From NCBI GenBank assembly GCA_964629015.1, contig CAZVMN010000007.1:62001-126000 (forward strand): a stretch of DNA of 64,000 bases. The letters are read 5' to 3'. The position numbers and the translations under genes are program-made. The notes below the pieces were generated by a model. It was not told where the DNA came from. It worked only from the letters and a program-made list of their open reading frames with translations, and made no database searches. This DNA is from Oceanococcus sp964629015 (GTDB lineage Bacteria; Pseudomonadota; Gammaproteobacteria; Nevskiales; Oceanococcaceae). Positions 33,346 to 42,171 of this stretch are shown here, piece after piece; positions within the stretch are counted from its first letter, which is position 1, and every line of letters starts with the position of its first letter.

Positions 33346-35192
33346 TCAGCGACGTAGCGCTGCGGTTCCGGATCGACCCAACGGTTGCCCGGCACCGCGC
33401 TTCCCGCCCACTCTATCGGTAACAATCCGCCGACCAGATTACCCACCGGGTTGAGCAAGGCATCAAGAATGTCGCTCACCGTGCTCAACAAAGGTTGAGT
33501 TGATGCGGCCACCGGATCCTGACTCGGCGTGGATGCCGCCGAGGTATCCCAGTCATATGAACGGCTCCAAATGTAGGCGCGTGACCAGATATAGGCACGG
33601 CTCCAGATGTAAGCCCGCGACCAGATGTAGGCACGGCTCCAGATGTAAGCCCGAGACCAGATATAGGCGCGGCTCCAGATGTAGGCGTCACCATTCAGCT
33701 CGGTCGGATTGCCGTTCTCATCGCGAATCACAAAGTTGCCGTTGGCATCTTCCTGCACCGGGCCAGCGTAGTGCTGCTCACCAGACAGATCCTTGGCGAT
33801 GTCCAGCCCCTGATTGGCGCAGCCAGACGCATCGCTGGCCACCGCATCAGCGGCGTGAATCACACCCGCACCCTGCTGAAACACCGAGTACATGGCATCG
33901 TTTCCGTGCATTGCCGCATAAGCCGTGCTGGCCAAACGGCATTTCACGTCATCCGGGCTCAGCGTGGGATCGGCCTGCAGCATCAGCGCGACCACGCCAC
34001 TCACCACAGCAGCAGATTGCGAGGTGCCAGACATACGGAAGTGACGGTTGTCTTCCAGCAGGTAGGTCTCATGACCTTCAATGATCTTGGCCTGAGACGG
34101 CATCACGCCCATCAAGTGTCCGCCCGGCGCAACAAAATCCGGTTTCACAAAGCCTTCGAAGGTTGGTCCCACGGAGGAAAACTCCGACAGAAAATTGTCG
34201 CTGTGATCGTCCGGCGTGTAGTTGTCATCCGCCGCACCAACCGTAATCACGTACGGAAGATTGCCAGGCACGCCGATGGTCATCGGTTCCGGCCCGGAGT
34301 TGCCAGCGGATGCCACAACCACAATGCCGGCCTGCCAAGCCGCCATGACCGCTTGATTCAGTGGATCGTCCCAGTAGAACGACTGCGGCGGCGCGCTGAA
34401 TGACATATTCAGAACGCGGATGTTGTATTCGTCACGGTGCGTGACCACCCACTCGATGCCCTCGATCACGTCCAGATAGGTCGACGAGCCGTTCTCATCG
34501 AAGGCTTTGACATCAACCAGATCAGCATCCGGCGCGATGCCCTGATAGCGACCGCTGGGGGTAATAAAGCTGCTCGCAGCCACCGTAGAAATGTGTGTGC
34601 CATGACCACTGGGATCACCATCGACGTCGTCAATCACATTGACGCGCGCAACGATGCGCGGGGTGCGCAGATTGACCCCCAGCTCCAGGCCATGGTGCTG
34701 CCAAATACCGGTATCCAGAACAGCGATCGACACGCCACGTCCTGTCACCCCTTGGTTGTGCAGCTGATCAGCCGCAACCCACGTGGTGTAGTTCGTTTCC
34801 TTGGGCTGCCACAAAATCAGCCCTTCCTGGTCGTCCAATTCCACGTTCTGAACCACGCCACCGACTGTTCCGCCCAGAGTACCCCCCAGACTGCCGAGCA
34901 AACCCGACACCTTGACCGGGTGGTTAGCCTGAACACGCAGGGCCGGAGGATCGGTACGCAGCTGCTCAACCTGAGCTGCACTCAGGACCGCGCCAACACC
35001 GCGTATCACGCTCAGTTCGGATTCGACTTCACCGCCCACCCGCTCGACCCAGGCGCGAGCCTCGGCGGCAGTATTGGCTTGAACAATGTAACGCTCACCA
35101 TCGACGACGAGCGCTTGCGCGTGAACGCTAGAAACCGAAACAGCCATTAGGGCCAAAACGGCGGCGGCGGAATGGCGAAAAATTGAAGTCAT
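33342..35192 (-). CDS. Secreted subtilisin-like serine protease (S8) with AYIWSR repeat tail
   Basis: Extracellular or periplasmic protease. A signal peptide (AAVLALMAVSVSSVHA) precedes an I9-like propeptide (ERYIVQANTAAEARAWVE), then the S8 domain. Triad motifs are AVLDTGIWQHH (Asp), PSGHGTHISTVAA (His) and RMSGTSQSAAVVSGVVALM (Ser), with the oxyanion Asn in VVASAGNSGPEP. Behind the catalytic domain seven exact AYIWSR hexapeptides run in tandem, followed by SYDWD. The ATG at 35192 gives 616 residues with the signal peptide at the start; an in-frame ATG at 35219 is an alternative. Divergent from the large sensor gene. Confidence 0.92.
   Translation of the reverse strand: MTSIFRHSAAAVLALMAVSVSSVHAQALVVDGERYIVQANTAAEARAWVERVGGEVESELSVIRGVGAVLSAAQVEQLRTDPPALRVQANHPVKVSGLLGSLGGTLGGTVGGVVQNVELDDQEGLILWQPKETNYTTWVAADQLHNQGVTGRGVSIAVLDTGIWQHHGLELGVNLRTPRIVARVNVIDDVDGDPSGHGTHISTVAASSFITPSGRYQGIAPDADLVDVKAFDENGSSTYLDVIEGIEWVVTHRDEYNIRVLNMSFSAPPQSFYWDDPLNQAVMAAWQAGIVVVASAGNSGPEPMTIGVPGNLPYVITVGAADDNYTPDDHSDNFLSEFSSVGPTFEGFVKPDFVAPGGHLMGVMPSQAKIIEGHETYLLEDNRHFRMSGTSQSAAVVSGVVALMLQADPTLSPDDVKCRLASTAYAAMHGNDAMYSVFQQGAGVIHAADAVASDASGCANQGLDIAKDLSGEQHYAGPVQEDANGNFVIRDENGNPTELNGDAYIWSRAYIWSRAYIWSRAYIWSRAYIWSRAYIWSRAYIWSRSYDWDTSAASTPSQDPVAASTQPLLSTVSDILDALLNPVGNLVGGLLPIEWAGSAVPGNRWVDPEPQRYVAD
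33561..33686 (-). repeat. Seven 18-bp tandem repeats coding AYIWSR
   Basis: A 126-bp array inside the subtilase gene. Each 18-bp unit codes AYIWSR exactly. The serine codon alternates regularly between AGC and a TCN codon from unit to unit, so the real duplicated block is 36 bp (two hexapeptides). Confidence 0.95.
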
Positions 35193-35331
35193 GGCGTGCT
35201 CACTTGTGACTTGAGTCATGGCCCTGCAAGTGTCATTCCGCGCCTTTGACGTCAGGCAACACGAATAAGACTCTTGTGGGATTGGCGTAGACTTTGCACT
35301 GCCCTGCGCGAATTAAATGTGAACGGCCGGC

Positions 35332-38300
35332 ATGCCTCGAAACCTCCCCACAATCTCTCGGACGCTGAGCAAAGCTCTGGCTGTGCTCGTCTGTGCATGC
35401 GTGAGCGCTTTGATCACGTCGCCATCGCAGGCCACGCCGGTGATGGTTTTTCAATCGTTGAGCCAGAGCGACGGGTTGTCACAGAACACTGTCAACGACA
35501 TTTTTCAGGACAGCTACGGTTTCATCTGGCTGGCCACAGAAAGCGGCCTGAATCGTTATGACGGCAACACGTTCATACGCTATCAGCGCGATCATCGAGC
35601 CCCACACAGTCTGCCGGCCGATTTTGTTTGGGACATCGCCGAGGACCGCGACGGCAATCTTTGGCTGGCCACGCGCGGCAGCGGTCTGGTGCGCATGGAG
35701 CGAACCCGACACAGATTCTCCAGCGCGCTGAATATCGGGGAGGACCGCTACGCCGATAGCCGCAATGGCCGAAGCTTGCTCATCGACAGCCGTGGTGACA
35801 TCTGGATGGGCACGCGCAACGCCGGGGTCATCCAGTACTCGCCACAAGGCGCGATCAAACATTGGTACCGCGGAAGCGACGGCAACCCCGGGGGCGTATA
35901 CGACTTGCTTGAGCACCCGGACGGGCGGATCCTCATGGCCACGGACCAAGGCGCTTGGCAGCTCGATCCCGGCAGCGGTGGCATGCGCCCATTGGGCGGG
36001 CTCAGTCAGGCTGCGTCCTCATTGCTGCTGGATGTCTCCGGGCGCATCTGGGTGGGTTATTTCGAGCACGGGCTGGAAAGCCTTGGCAGCGATGCCACTC
36101 AGCGCAAACGTTTTCGCCACAATCCCAATGATGCCGACAGCTTGAGTGATGACCGGGTCCGCAGCCTCTTGCAGGACACTGTCGGGCACATCTGGGTTGC
36201 CACCCAAACCGGGCTCAATCTGCGCGAATCTCGAGACACGGGCTTTGTGCGCTTTCGCCATGATCCGGCCAACCCCCTCAGTCTCTCTGATGATCGATTG
36301 ATGTCGCTGGCCCAGGATCGAAACGGTCTGATCTGGATCGGCACGCGCGTCGGCGGCGTCAACCGCTGGAACCCTCGGAGCTGGCTGCTGGGCGGGTATG
36401 AGCCAACCGAGCTTGACGGAGCGGTGATTCTGGCCTTTGCCGATGGCGAAGACAGTCAAACCTGGATCGGTAGCTTCGGTGCACCTCTGGTGCGCGCGAA
36501 CGACAGCGGCCAAATCACTGCTCAGTTCCGCCCTGAGGACGGTTTTCCGGCACGCGGCGAATCCCCGGTCACCGCGCTATTGCGCGACCGCCAGCAACGC
36601 CTTTGGATTGGTACATTCGACAACGGATTGCAGATTTACCAGACCAGCGACAGGACTTTGTCTTCGCTGCGTCATGACGCCAAAAATCCGGCGAGCCTGG
36701 GCGCCGACGGCATCATGAGTTTGTTCCAGGATCGTCGCGACGACGTTTGGGTGGGCACGTTTGGCGCGGGCATAAGCCGCGTCAGCGCCGAGACTCAGCG
36801 TGTTGAGCGACTGCCTGCTGATCCAGGCTCGCCCTTGCACAAGACCCGTCCGACGGCGATTGCGGAAGACGGCTTTGGCCACATCTGGGTTGGCACCGAT
36901 GGTGACGGCCTATTCCGCCTCAATGTCGATGGCGAAGTCGAGCAAAACTTCCGCCATCTTCCAGGTGACGAGCGCGACCTCGGCGCGGATACGATCTATG
37001 GACTGCTCGTGGACTCGTTCGGACGGCTCTGGATCGGCACCGCAGATGCCGGTCTGGTCCACCTCGCCCTGGATCAGATGCGCAGCGATCGCCCCAGTTT
37101 TCAACGGCTCACCGCCGCCCAAGGCCTACCCAGCAACGTAATTAATGGCTTGCGCGAAGATGAGCGCGGTCGCCTGTGGATCAGCACCAACCGGGGCCTC
37201 GTCCGTTATACCCCGGAAAATGGCGAGCTACGCCAATTCCATCAGGCTCAGGGGCTGCAGAGTGAAGAGCTCAACTTCGGAGCCATCCACAAATCCAGCG
37301 ACGGCCGATTGTTCTTTGGCGGGCATGGCGGATACAACAGTTTCATGCCGGCGAGCATAGAACCGCTGAACAAGCCCCCGCAAATCGTCATCACGGCACT
37401 GGAAAGCGTGAATCGTCCGGTCACCACCGCTGTGCCCTATCCGGCGGTGCAGGCCATAACCCTTGGCCACCGCGACCCGGTATTGAGTATCGACTACGCC
37501 GCGCTGGACTTCACCGCACCGCAGCGTAATCAGTACTCGGTCATGCTGGAAGGTTTCGACAGCGAATGGTCGCCTCCCAGTTCGCGGACACGCAGCACGT
37601 ACACCAACCTCGATCCGGGGCGTTACGTTTTCAAGATCAAAGCATCCAACAGCGATGGCGTGTGGACTGAGCAACCCAAGACGCTGGACATCAAGATCAA
37701 ACCGGCGCCTTGGGCCACGCTGCCGGCCAAATTTTTCTACGTCGCACTGATGTGCGGCTTACTTTGGCTATTCATGCGCTGGCGCTTGCGCAGCTTGCAG
37801 CGCGAAGCGCAGATCAATCAACTGGCCTACTACGACCGCGTAACCGGGCTACCCAACCGGGATCTGCTGGAACTGCGCAGCGCCAATCTGATTGAAAAAC
37901 ACGACGGCTTACACCCCTCGACGGCCTTTATTGTGGTTCGCATCGGTCCGTTCAAACATCTCCAGGACAGCCTCGGTTTTCGTTCGACGGATGACATCAT
38001 GCGCACCATCAGTCGGCGCCTGTCGCAAGTGATATTCGCTGATGGCGCCAGCAGCGCCTCAAGAGAGCTGGCACGGCTGGGCGAGGAATCGTTCGTCGCT
38101 GTCATGCAAATGGAAGCGGCCGAAATGCAGGCCATGCGCTGGGCGCGCACGCTCAGCGAAGCGGCCTCGACCCCCGTCGAATTCGGCGCCCACAAAGTCA
38201 GTGTGCAGGTCCGTGTGGGTATCGCCTGCTATCCCAAACATGCCAACGACGTTTTCACCCTGATCAAATGTGCTGACACCGCCGCGCACGACGCCGCGCG

Positions 38301-39141
38301 TGATGGACAGTCCGGCATCGCCTTTTATGAACACGGCATGACCGAACGGGCCTTGGACCGCCTGACCCTGGAAAGCGACCTGCGCCAAGCCATCAAAGAC
38401 GATGAGCTGGAACTTCACCTTCAGGGCAAGTTTGACCGTCAGCGATGCATTGTTGGCACCGAAGCGCTGGTGCGCTGGCGTCATCCGCAGCGCGGCATGA
38501 TTTCACCATCCGTGTTTGTTCCTCTGGCCGAGGAAACCGACCTGATACTTGAGCTGGATCATTGGGTTATTGGTCAGGCCTGCGCCACCCTGGCACGCTG
38601 GAAAACCGAAGGCCATGACATCAGCATTGCGGTGAACGTCTCCGCCGAGACATTCATCAGCGGACGGATTTTTTCCGCCCTGAAACGCAATCGACAGCGC
38701 TACGAATTTGATCCCGCCAAGCTGGAGATCGAGATCACGGAATCGGTGTTGGCCAGCGACATGGACATGATCACCGAGTCGCTCAATCGCATCAAAGCGC
38801 TCGGTCATACGCTCTCCCTGGATGACTTCGGCACGGGCTATTCATCGCTGACCTACTTACAGCGTTTCCCCATCGATAAGCTGAAAATCGACCAGGCCTT
38901 CGTGCGCGATCTGGAGCACCGCAATGATCAACGCGCCCTGTGTACCGCGATTGTGGCGCTGGCCCGCAGTCTCGATATGACCACCGTGGCGGAAGGCGTT
39001 GAGAACCGATTCCAGCTCGATTTTCTATTGTCTCTGGGCTGCGATCAATTGCAGGGCTTTGTGCTGCACAAGCCGCAAGCCGTCGCGGACTTTGAACAAG
39101 CTTGCCTGCTTCGCGATCAGGTGCCCAAAAACAACTCGTAA
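35332..39141 (+). CDS. Beta-propeller sensor with degenerate GGDEF and intact EAL domain
   Basis: 1269-residue signalling protein. An N-terminal signal segment (ALAVLVCACVSALI) leads to a periplasmic sensor of repeated two-component-regulator propeller blades (many FIWLATESGLNRYDG / HIWVGT-type repeats, about residues 40-690), a Y_Y_Y domain (about 700-780), one membrane helix near 801-817 (FYVALMCGLLWLFM), a GGDEF-like domain (about 835-1000) whose active-site motif reads RLGEESF instead of GGDEF, and an EAL domain (about 1010-1265) with EALVRWRHP, NVSAETF, ITESVL, DDFGTGYSSL, KIDQAFV and AEGVEN. It is therefore predicted to degrade c-di-GMP. The ligand is unknown. Confidence 0.93.
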   Translation: MPRNLPTISRTLSKALAVLVCACVSALITSPSQATPVMVFQSLSQSDGLSQNTVNDIFQDSYGFIWLATESGLNRYDGNTFIRYQRDHRAPHSLPADFVWDIAEDRDGNLWLATRGSGLVRMERTRHRFSSALNIGEDRYADSRNGRSLLIDSRGDIWMGTRNAGVIQYSPQGAIKHWYRGSDGNPGGVYDLLEHPDGRILMATDQGAWQLDPGSGGMRPLGGLSQAASSLLLDVSGRIWVGYFEHGLESLGSDATQRKRFRHNPNDADSLSDDRVRSLLQDTVGHIWVATQTGLNLRESRDTGFVRFRHDPANPLSLSDDRLMSLAQDRNGLIWIGTRVGGVNRWNPRSWLLGGYEPTELDGAVILAFADGEDSQTWIGSFGAPLVRANDSGQITAQFRPEDGFPARGESPVTALLRDRQQRLWIGTFDNGLQIYQTSDRTLSSLRHDAKNPASLGADGIMSLFQDRRDDVWVGTFGAGISRVSAETQRVERLPADPGSPLHKTRPTAIAEDGFGHIWVGTDGDGLFRLNVDGEVEQNFRHLPGDERDLGADTIYGLLVDSFGRLWIGTADAGLVHLALDQMRSDRPSFQRLTAAQGLPSNVINGLREDERGRLWISTNRGLVRYTPENGELRQFHQAQGLQSEELNFGAIHKSSDGRLFFGGHGGYNSFMPASIEPLNKPPQIVITALESVNRPVTTAVPYPAVQAITLGHRDPVLSIDYAALDFTAPQRNQYSVMLEGFDSEWSPPSSRTRSTYTNLDPGRYVFKIKASNSDGVWTEQPKTLDIKIKPAPWATLPAKFFYVALMCGLLWLFMRWRLRSLQREAQINQLAYYDRVTGLPNRDLLELRSANLIEKHDGLHPSTAFIVVRIGPFKHLQDSLGFRSTDDIMRTISRRLSQVIFADGASSASRELARLGEESFVAVMQMEAAEMQAMRWARTLSEAASTPVEFGAHKVSVQVRVGIACYPKHANDVFTLIKCADTAAHDAARDGQSGIAFYEHGMTERALDRLTLESDLRQAIKDDELELHLQGKFDRQRCIVGTEALVRWRHPQRGMISPSVFVPLAEETDLILELDHWVIGQACATLARWKTEGHDISIAVNVSAETFISGRIFSALKRNRQRYEFDPAKLEIEITESVLASDMDMITESLNRIKALGHTLSLDDFGTGYSSLTYLQRFPIDKLKIDQAFVRDLEHRNDQRALCTAIVALARSLDMTTVAEGVENRFQLDFLLSLGCDQLQGFVLHKPQAVADFEQACLLRDQVPKNNS

Positions 39142-40646
39142 GCCGGGTTGCCGGTCTCTTCGTGATACGCGTAAGACAAGCTATCGAGCGCTTCGCGACA
39201 GGCTGCATGCTCATGCTGCGGCACCTGAATGCCGACCAGCACTCGCCCGTAGGCCGCGCCGTGATTGCGATAGTGAAACAGGGATATATTCCAGCGCGTG
39301 CCGATGCGCTGCAAGAACGCCAGCAGCGCCCCTGGGCGTTCCGGAAACTCGAAGCGGAATAAGAGCTCGTTCTGCAACCCCGGAACACGACCACCGACCA
39401 TGTAGCGCACATGCACCTTGGCCATTTCGCTTTCGCTCAGGTCGGTGACCGGGAAACCTGCTGCACTGAAGGATTCCACCAAGGCTGAACGCTCCGACGC
39501 TTTGCCCAACTTCACACCGACGAAAATGTGCGCGTCGCTTTTGTCAGCGTAACGGTAATTGAACTCGGTGACCGCACGCCGCCCCAGCTGCTCGCAGAAC
39601 GCCAGGAAGCTACCCGGACGCTCCGGGATGGTAACCGCAAACAACGCCTCGCGATGCTCACCCAATTCGGCACGTTCCGCGATATGACGCAAGCGGTCAA
39701 AGTTGACATTTGCGCCACTCTCGATAGCGACCAAAACCTCATTTTCACGCTGAGGATGGGCTTCGGCGTATTTCTTCAGCCCCGCTATAGCCAGCGCTCC
39801 GGCCGGCTCCGGCACAGATCGATTGTCCTCAAACACATCGCGCACGGCCGCGCAGATTTCATCCACGCTACATGTGACCACGTCATCGACCAGCTCGCGG
39901 CAAACATCAAAGGTGTGCTTGCCGATCTGGCGAACCGCGACACCATCGGCAAACAAGCCGACCTGCGCGAGCACGCCGCGCTCGCCGGTGTCCAGAGCCA
40001 ACTTGAGACACGCCGCGTCTTCCGGCTCAACCGCGACAATCCGAATCGACGGATCGGCAGCCTTGATCGCTAAGGCCACACCGGCAATCAAACCGCCGCC
40101 GCCAACCGGAACAAAAATGGCATCCGGTTTTTCGCTGTACTGTTTGAGAATTTCCTGCCCCACGGTGGCCTGCCCGGCGATCACGTCCGGATCGTCATAG
40201 GGATGCACATAGGTCAGGTCTTGCTCGCGGGCCAGGGCTTGTGCGTGTTCGCTGGCCACATCAAACGTATCGCCGTGCAATACGACCTCGCCACCGTGCG
40301 CGCGCACCGCATCGACCTTGATGCTCGGTGTGGTGCTGGGCATCACGATGACGGCACGCAAGCCCATTCGCGTTGCCGCCAACGCTAGGCCCTGAGCGTG
40401 ATTACCCGCCGATGCCGCGATCACACCACACTGTCGGTCGTCCTCGCTCAGGCAACGAAGCTTGTTGTAGGCCCCACGCAGCTTGAAAGAGAATACCGGC
40501 TGCAAATCTTCGCGCTTGAGCCAGACCCGATGCCCCACGCGCTCGCTCAGTTTGCGGGCAAATTCAAGCGGGGTTTGAATCGCAACCTCATACACATCTG
40601 CGTTGGCGAGACGTGAGGCATATTGCGCAAGGATTTCGACAGGCAT
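39117..40646 (-). CDS. ilvA: Threonine ammonia-lyase, biosynthetic
   Basis: PLP enzyme that deaminates threonine to 2-oxobutanoate, the first step to isoleucine. QTPLEFARKLSERVGHRVWL and the PLP-lysine motif PVFSFKLRGAYNKL near residue 60 mark the catalytic domain; two ACT-like regulatory domains follow from about residue 330 (for example ERPGSFLAFCEQLG and ERPGALLAFLQRIG), so isoleucine feedback is expected. The ATG at 40646 gives 509 residues, near the E. coli length; longer in-frame starts have no family match. Convergent with the large sensor gene, overlapping its end by 25 bases, and divergent from proC. Confidence 0.95.
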   Translation of the reverse strand: MPVEILAQYASRLANADVYEVAIQTPLEFARKLSERVGHRVWLKREDLQPVFSFKLRGAYNKLRCLSEDDRQCGVIAASAGNHAQGLALAATRMGLRAVIVMPSTTPSIKVDAVRAHGGEVVLHGDTFDVASEHAQALAREQDLTYVHPYDDPDVIAGQATVGQEILKQYSEKPDAIFVPVGGGGLIAGVALAIKAADPSIRIVAVEPEDAACLKLALDTGERGVLAQVGLFADGVAVRQIGKHTFDVCRELVDDVVTCSVDEICAAVRDVFEDNRSVPEPAGALAIAGLKKYAEAHPQRENEVLVAIESGANVNFDRLRHIAERAELGEHREALFAVTIPERPGSFLAFCEQLGRRAVTEFNYRYADKSDAHIFVGVKLGKASERSALVESFSAAGFPVTDLSESEMAKVHVRYMVGGRVPGLQNELLFRFEFPERPGALLAFLQRIGTRWNISLFHYRNHGAAYGRVLVGIQVPQHEHAACREALDSLSYAYHEETGNPAYELFLGT

Positions 40647-40741
40647 CAAACCGCTGAATCGGGGACAATGGGCGGGCAGAATACCCAAAGGCGCGCGCGC
40701 GGTAAAAGCGCGAGCCCCTCGGCCTCTCAAGGATTTTAGAT

Positions 40742-41560
40742 ATGCACAGCAAAACCATCGGCTTCATTGGTGGCGGAAATATGGCCACCAGTCTGATTGG
40801 CGGCCTGGTGGCGACCAGCCACGATCCTGACCGCATCCTGGTCACCGAGCCGAATGCGGATCGTCGTGACCTGTTGGTTTCTGATCATGGCATCGTCGCG
40901 CTCCAGGACAACACGGTGTTGGCCGCGCAGTCCGATGTCATCGTGCTCGCCGTGAAGCCCAACGTGATGGTCAGTGTGCTGGAAGAAATCCACCAAACGG
41001 TGCAAGTGCGCAAACCGCTGATCATCAGCATTGCCGCCGGCATTCCTTTGCAACGCTATCGGGACCTGCTTGGACCCGGTGTACCGATCGTACGCTCCAT
41101 GCCCAATACCCCGGCGTTGGTTCGGGCAGGTATGACGGGGGCCATTATTGATGCGGACAACCCCGCCGAAGTGCGCAAGTTGGCCACCGCGGTGCTTGCC
41201 GCCGCCGGCGAAGTGCGCTGGTTTGAAACCGATCATGATTTGGACTGTCTGACCGCTGTGTCAGGCAGTGGCCCGGCTTATTTCTTCCATTTAATGGAAT
41301 GCATGCAAGCCGGCGCGGAACGCCTGGGCATGACACCCGAGGTCGCCCGCGATCTGGTCTTGCACACCGCTTATGGCGCCGCCAAGTTGGCCCTGCATGA
41401 CAGTGCGTCACCGGCTGAGCTGCGCCAACGCGTGACCTCCCCGGGTGGAACCACAGCCAAGGCGCTGGAAGCCTTTGCTGCGGGAGATTTTCCCCGTGTG
41501 GTGGACAACGCCATGCAGGCTGTGGTCAAGCGCGCGGCCGAGATGTCGCGTGAAAACTGA
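40742..41560 (+). CDS. proC: Pyrroline-5-carboxylate reductase
   Basis: Last step of proline synthesis, reduction of pyrroline-5-carboxylate with NAD(P)H. The dinucleotide motif KTIGFIGGGNMATSLIGGL is at the start and the conserved C-terminal segments AVSGSGPAYFFHLMECM near residue 175 and LRQRVTSPGGTTAKALEAF near 230 are present. The length of 272 is normal. It is the first gene of the proC-yggT-metX-metW-DUF4426 run. Confidence 0.96.
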   Translation: MHSKTIGFIGGGNMATSLIGGLVATSHDPDRILVTEPNADRRDLLVSDHGIVALQDNTVLAAQSDVIVLAVKPNVMVSVLEEIHQTVQVRKPLIISIAAGIPLQRYRDLLGPGVPIVRSMPNTPALVRAGMTGAIIDADNPAEVRKLATAVLAAAGEVRWFETDHDLDCLTAVSGSGPAYFFHLMECMQAGAERLGMTPEVARDLVLHTAYGAAKLALHDSASPAELRQRVTSPGGTTAKALEAFAAGDFPRVVDNAMQAVVKRAAEMSREN

Positions 41561-41613
41561 TCGTTTGCCCCCATACACTCAAGATGCTTTCGCCTTAATC
41601 GCGTGACACCCGC

Positions 41614-42171
41614 ATGACTTCCAACATCGACAACGCTGGGCTGTTTCTGGTCAATACTTTGTTCAGCCTGTACGCCTACACGCTGATTTTGCGCATCCTG
41701 CTGCAGTGGGTGCGCGCAGACTTCTACAACCCCATGGCACAGTTCGTGTGGAAGGTGACCAACCCGCCGACGCAGATTCTGCGCCAGCTCGTGCCGCGCT
41801 ACCGTCAGCTCGATATCCCCGCACTGGTCGTGTTGGTCGTGGTGGTTTTACTCAACATTTTGGTCGATCTGCTGATCATCGGCAGCGGCGCGAGCCTGGT
41901 CACTATTCTGGGGATCACCATCCTGAAGATGCTGACCCTGACCATCAACCTGCTGACCATTACCATTCTGGTTCAAGCGGTGATGAGCTGGTTCGGCGCG
42001 TCCATGCACAGCCCCGCGTCCAGCCTACTGTTTTCCGTCAACGAGCCGATGTTGCGCCCAGTGCGTCGCATCCTGCCGCCGGTCGGTGGCCTGGATTTGT
42101 CGCCGTTGGTGGTGATTTTGGTTCTTCAGGTGCTGATTCGCCTGATCCCCTTGCCGTACATTTTTCGATGA
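41614..42171 (+). CDS. yggT: YggT family membrane protein
   Basis: Small inner-membrane protein of two repeated YGGT units; the function is unclear, and it is widely encoded next to proC. Each unit has the pattern of two helices with a NPxxxxVxxxTxPxLxP-like loop (here DFYNPMAQFVWKVTNPPTQI and PASSLLFSVNEPMLRPVRRI). The length of 185 is typical. It overlaps the metX start in an ATGA. Confidence 0.93.
   Translation: MTSNIDNAGLFLVNTLFSLYAYTLILRILLQWVRADFYNPMAQFVWKVTNPPTQILRQLVPRYRQLDIPALVVLVVVVLLNILVDLLIIGSGASLVTILGITILKMLTLTINLLTITILVQAVMSWFGASMHSPASSLLFSVNEPMLRPVRRILPPVGGLDLSPLVVILVLQVLIRLIPLPYIFR

Noticed and set aside
33561..33686. Regular short repeats that might suggest a CRISPR array
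   Set aside because: The period is 18 bp without spacers and the repeats stay in frame within the subtilase gene.
41706..42167. Long N-terminal extension of MetX across yggT
   Set aside because: It runs out of frame through the well-supported YggT gene; the ATG in the yggT stop overlap gives the normal MetX length.
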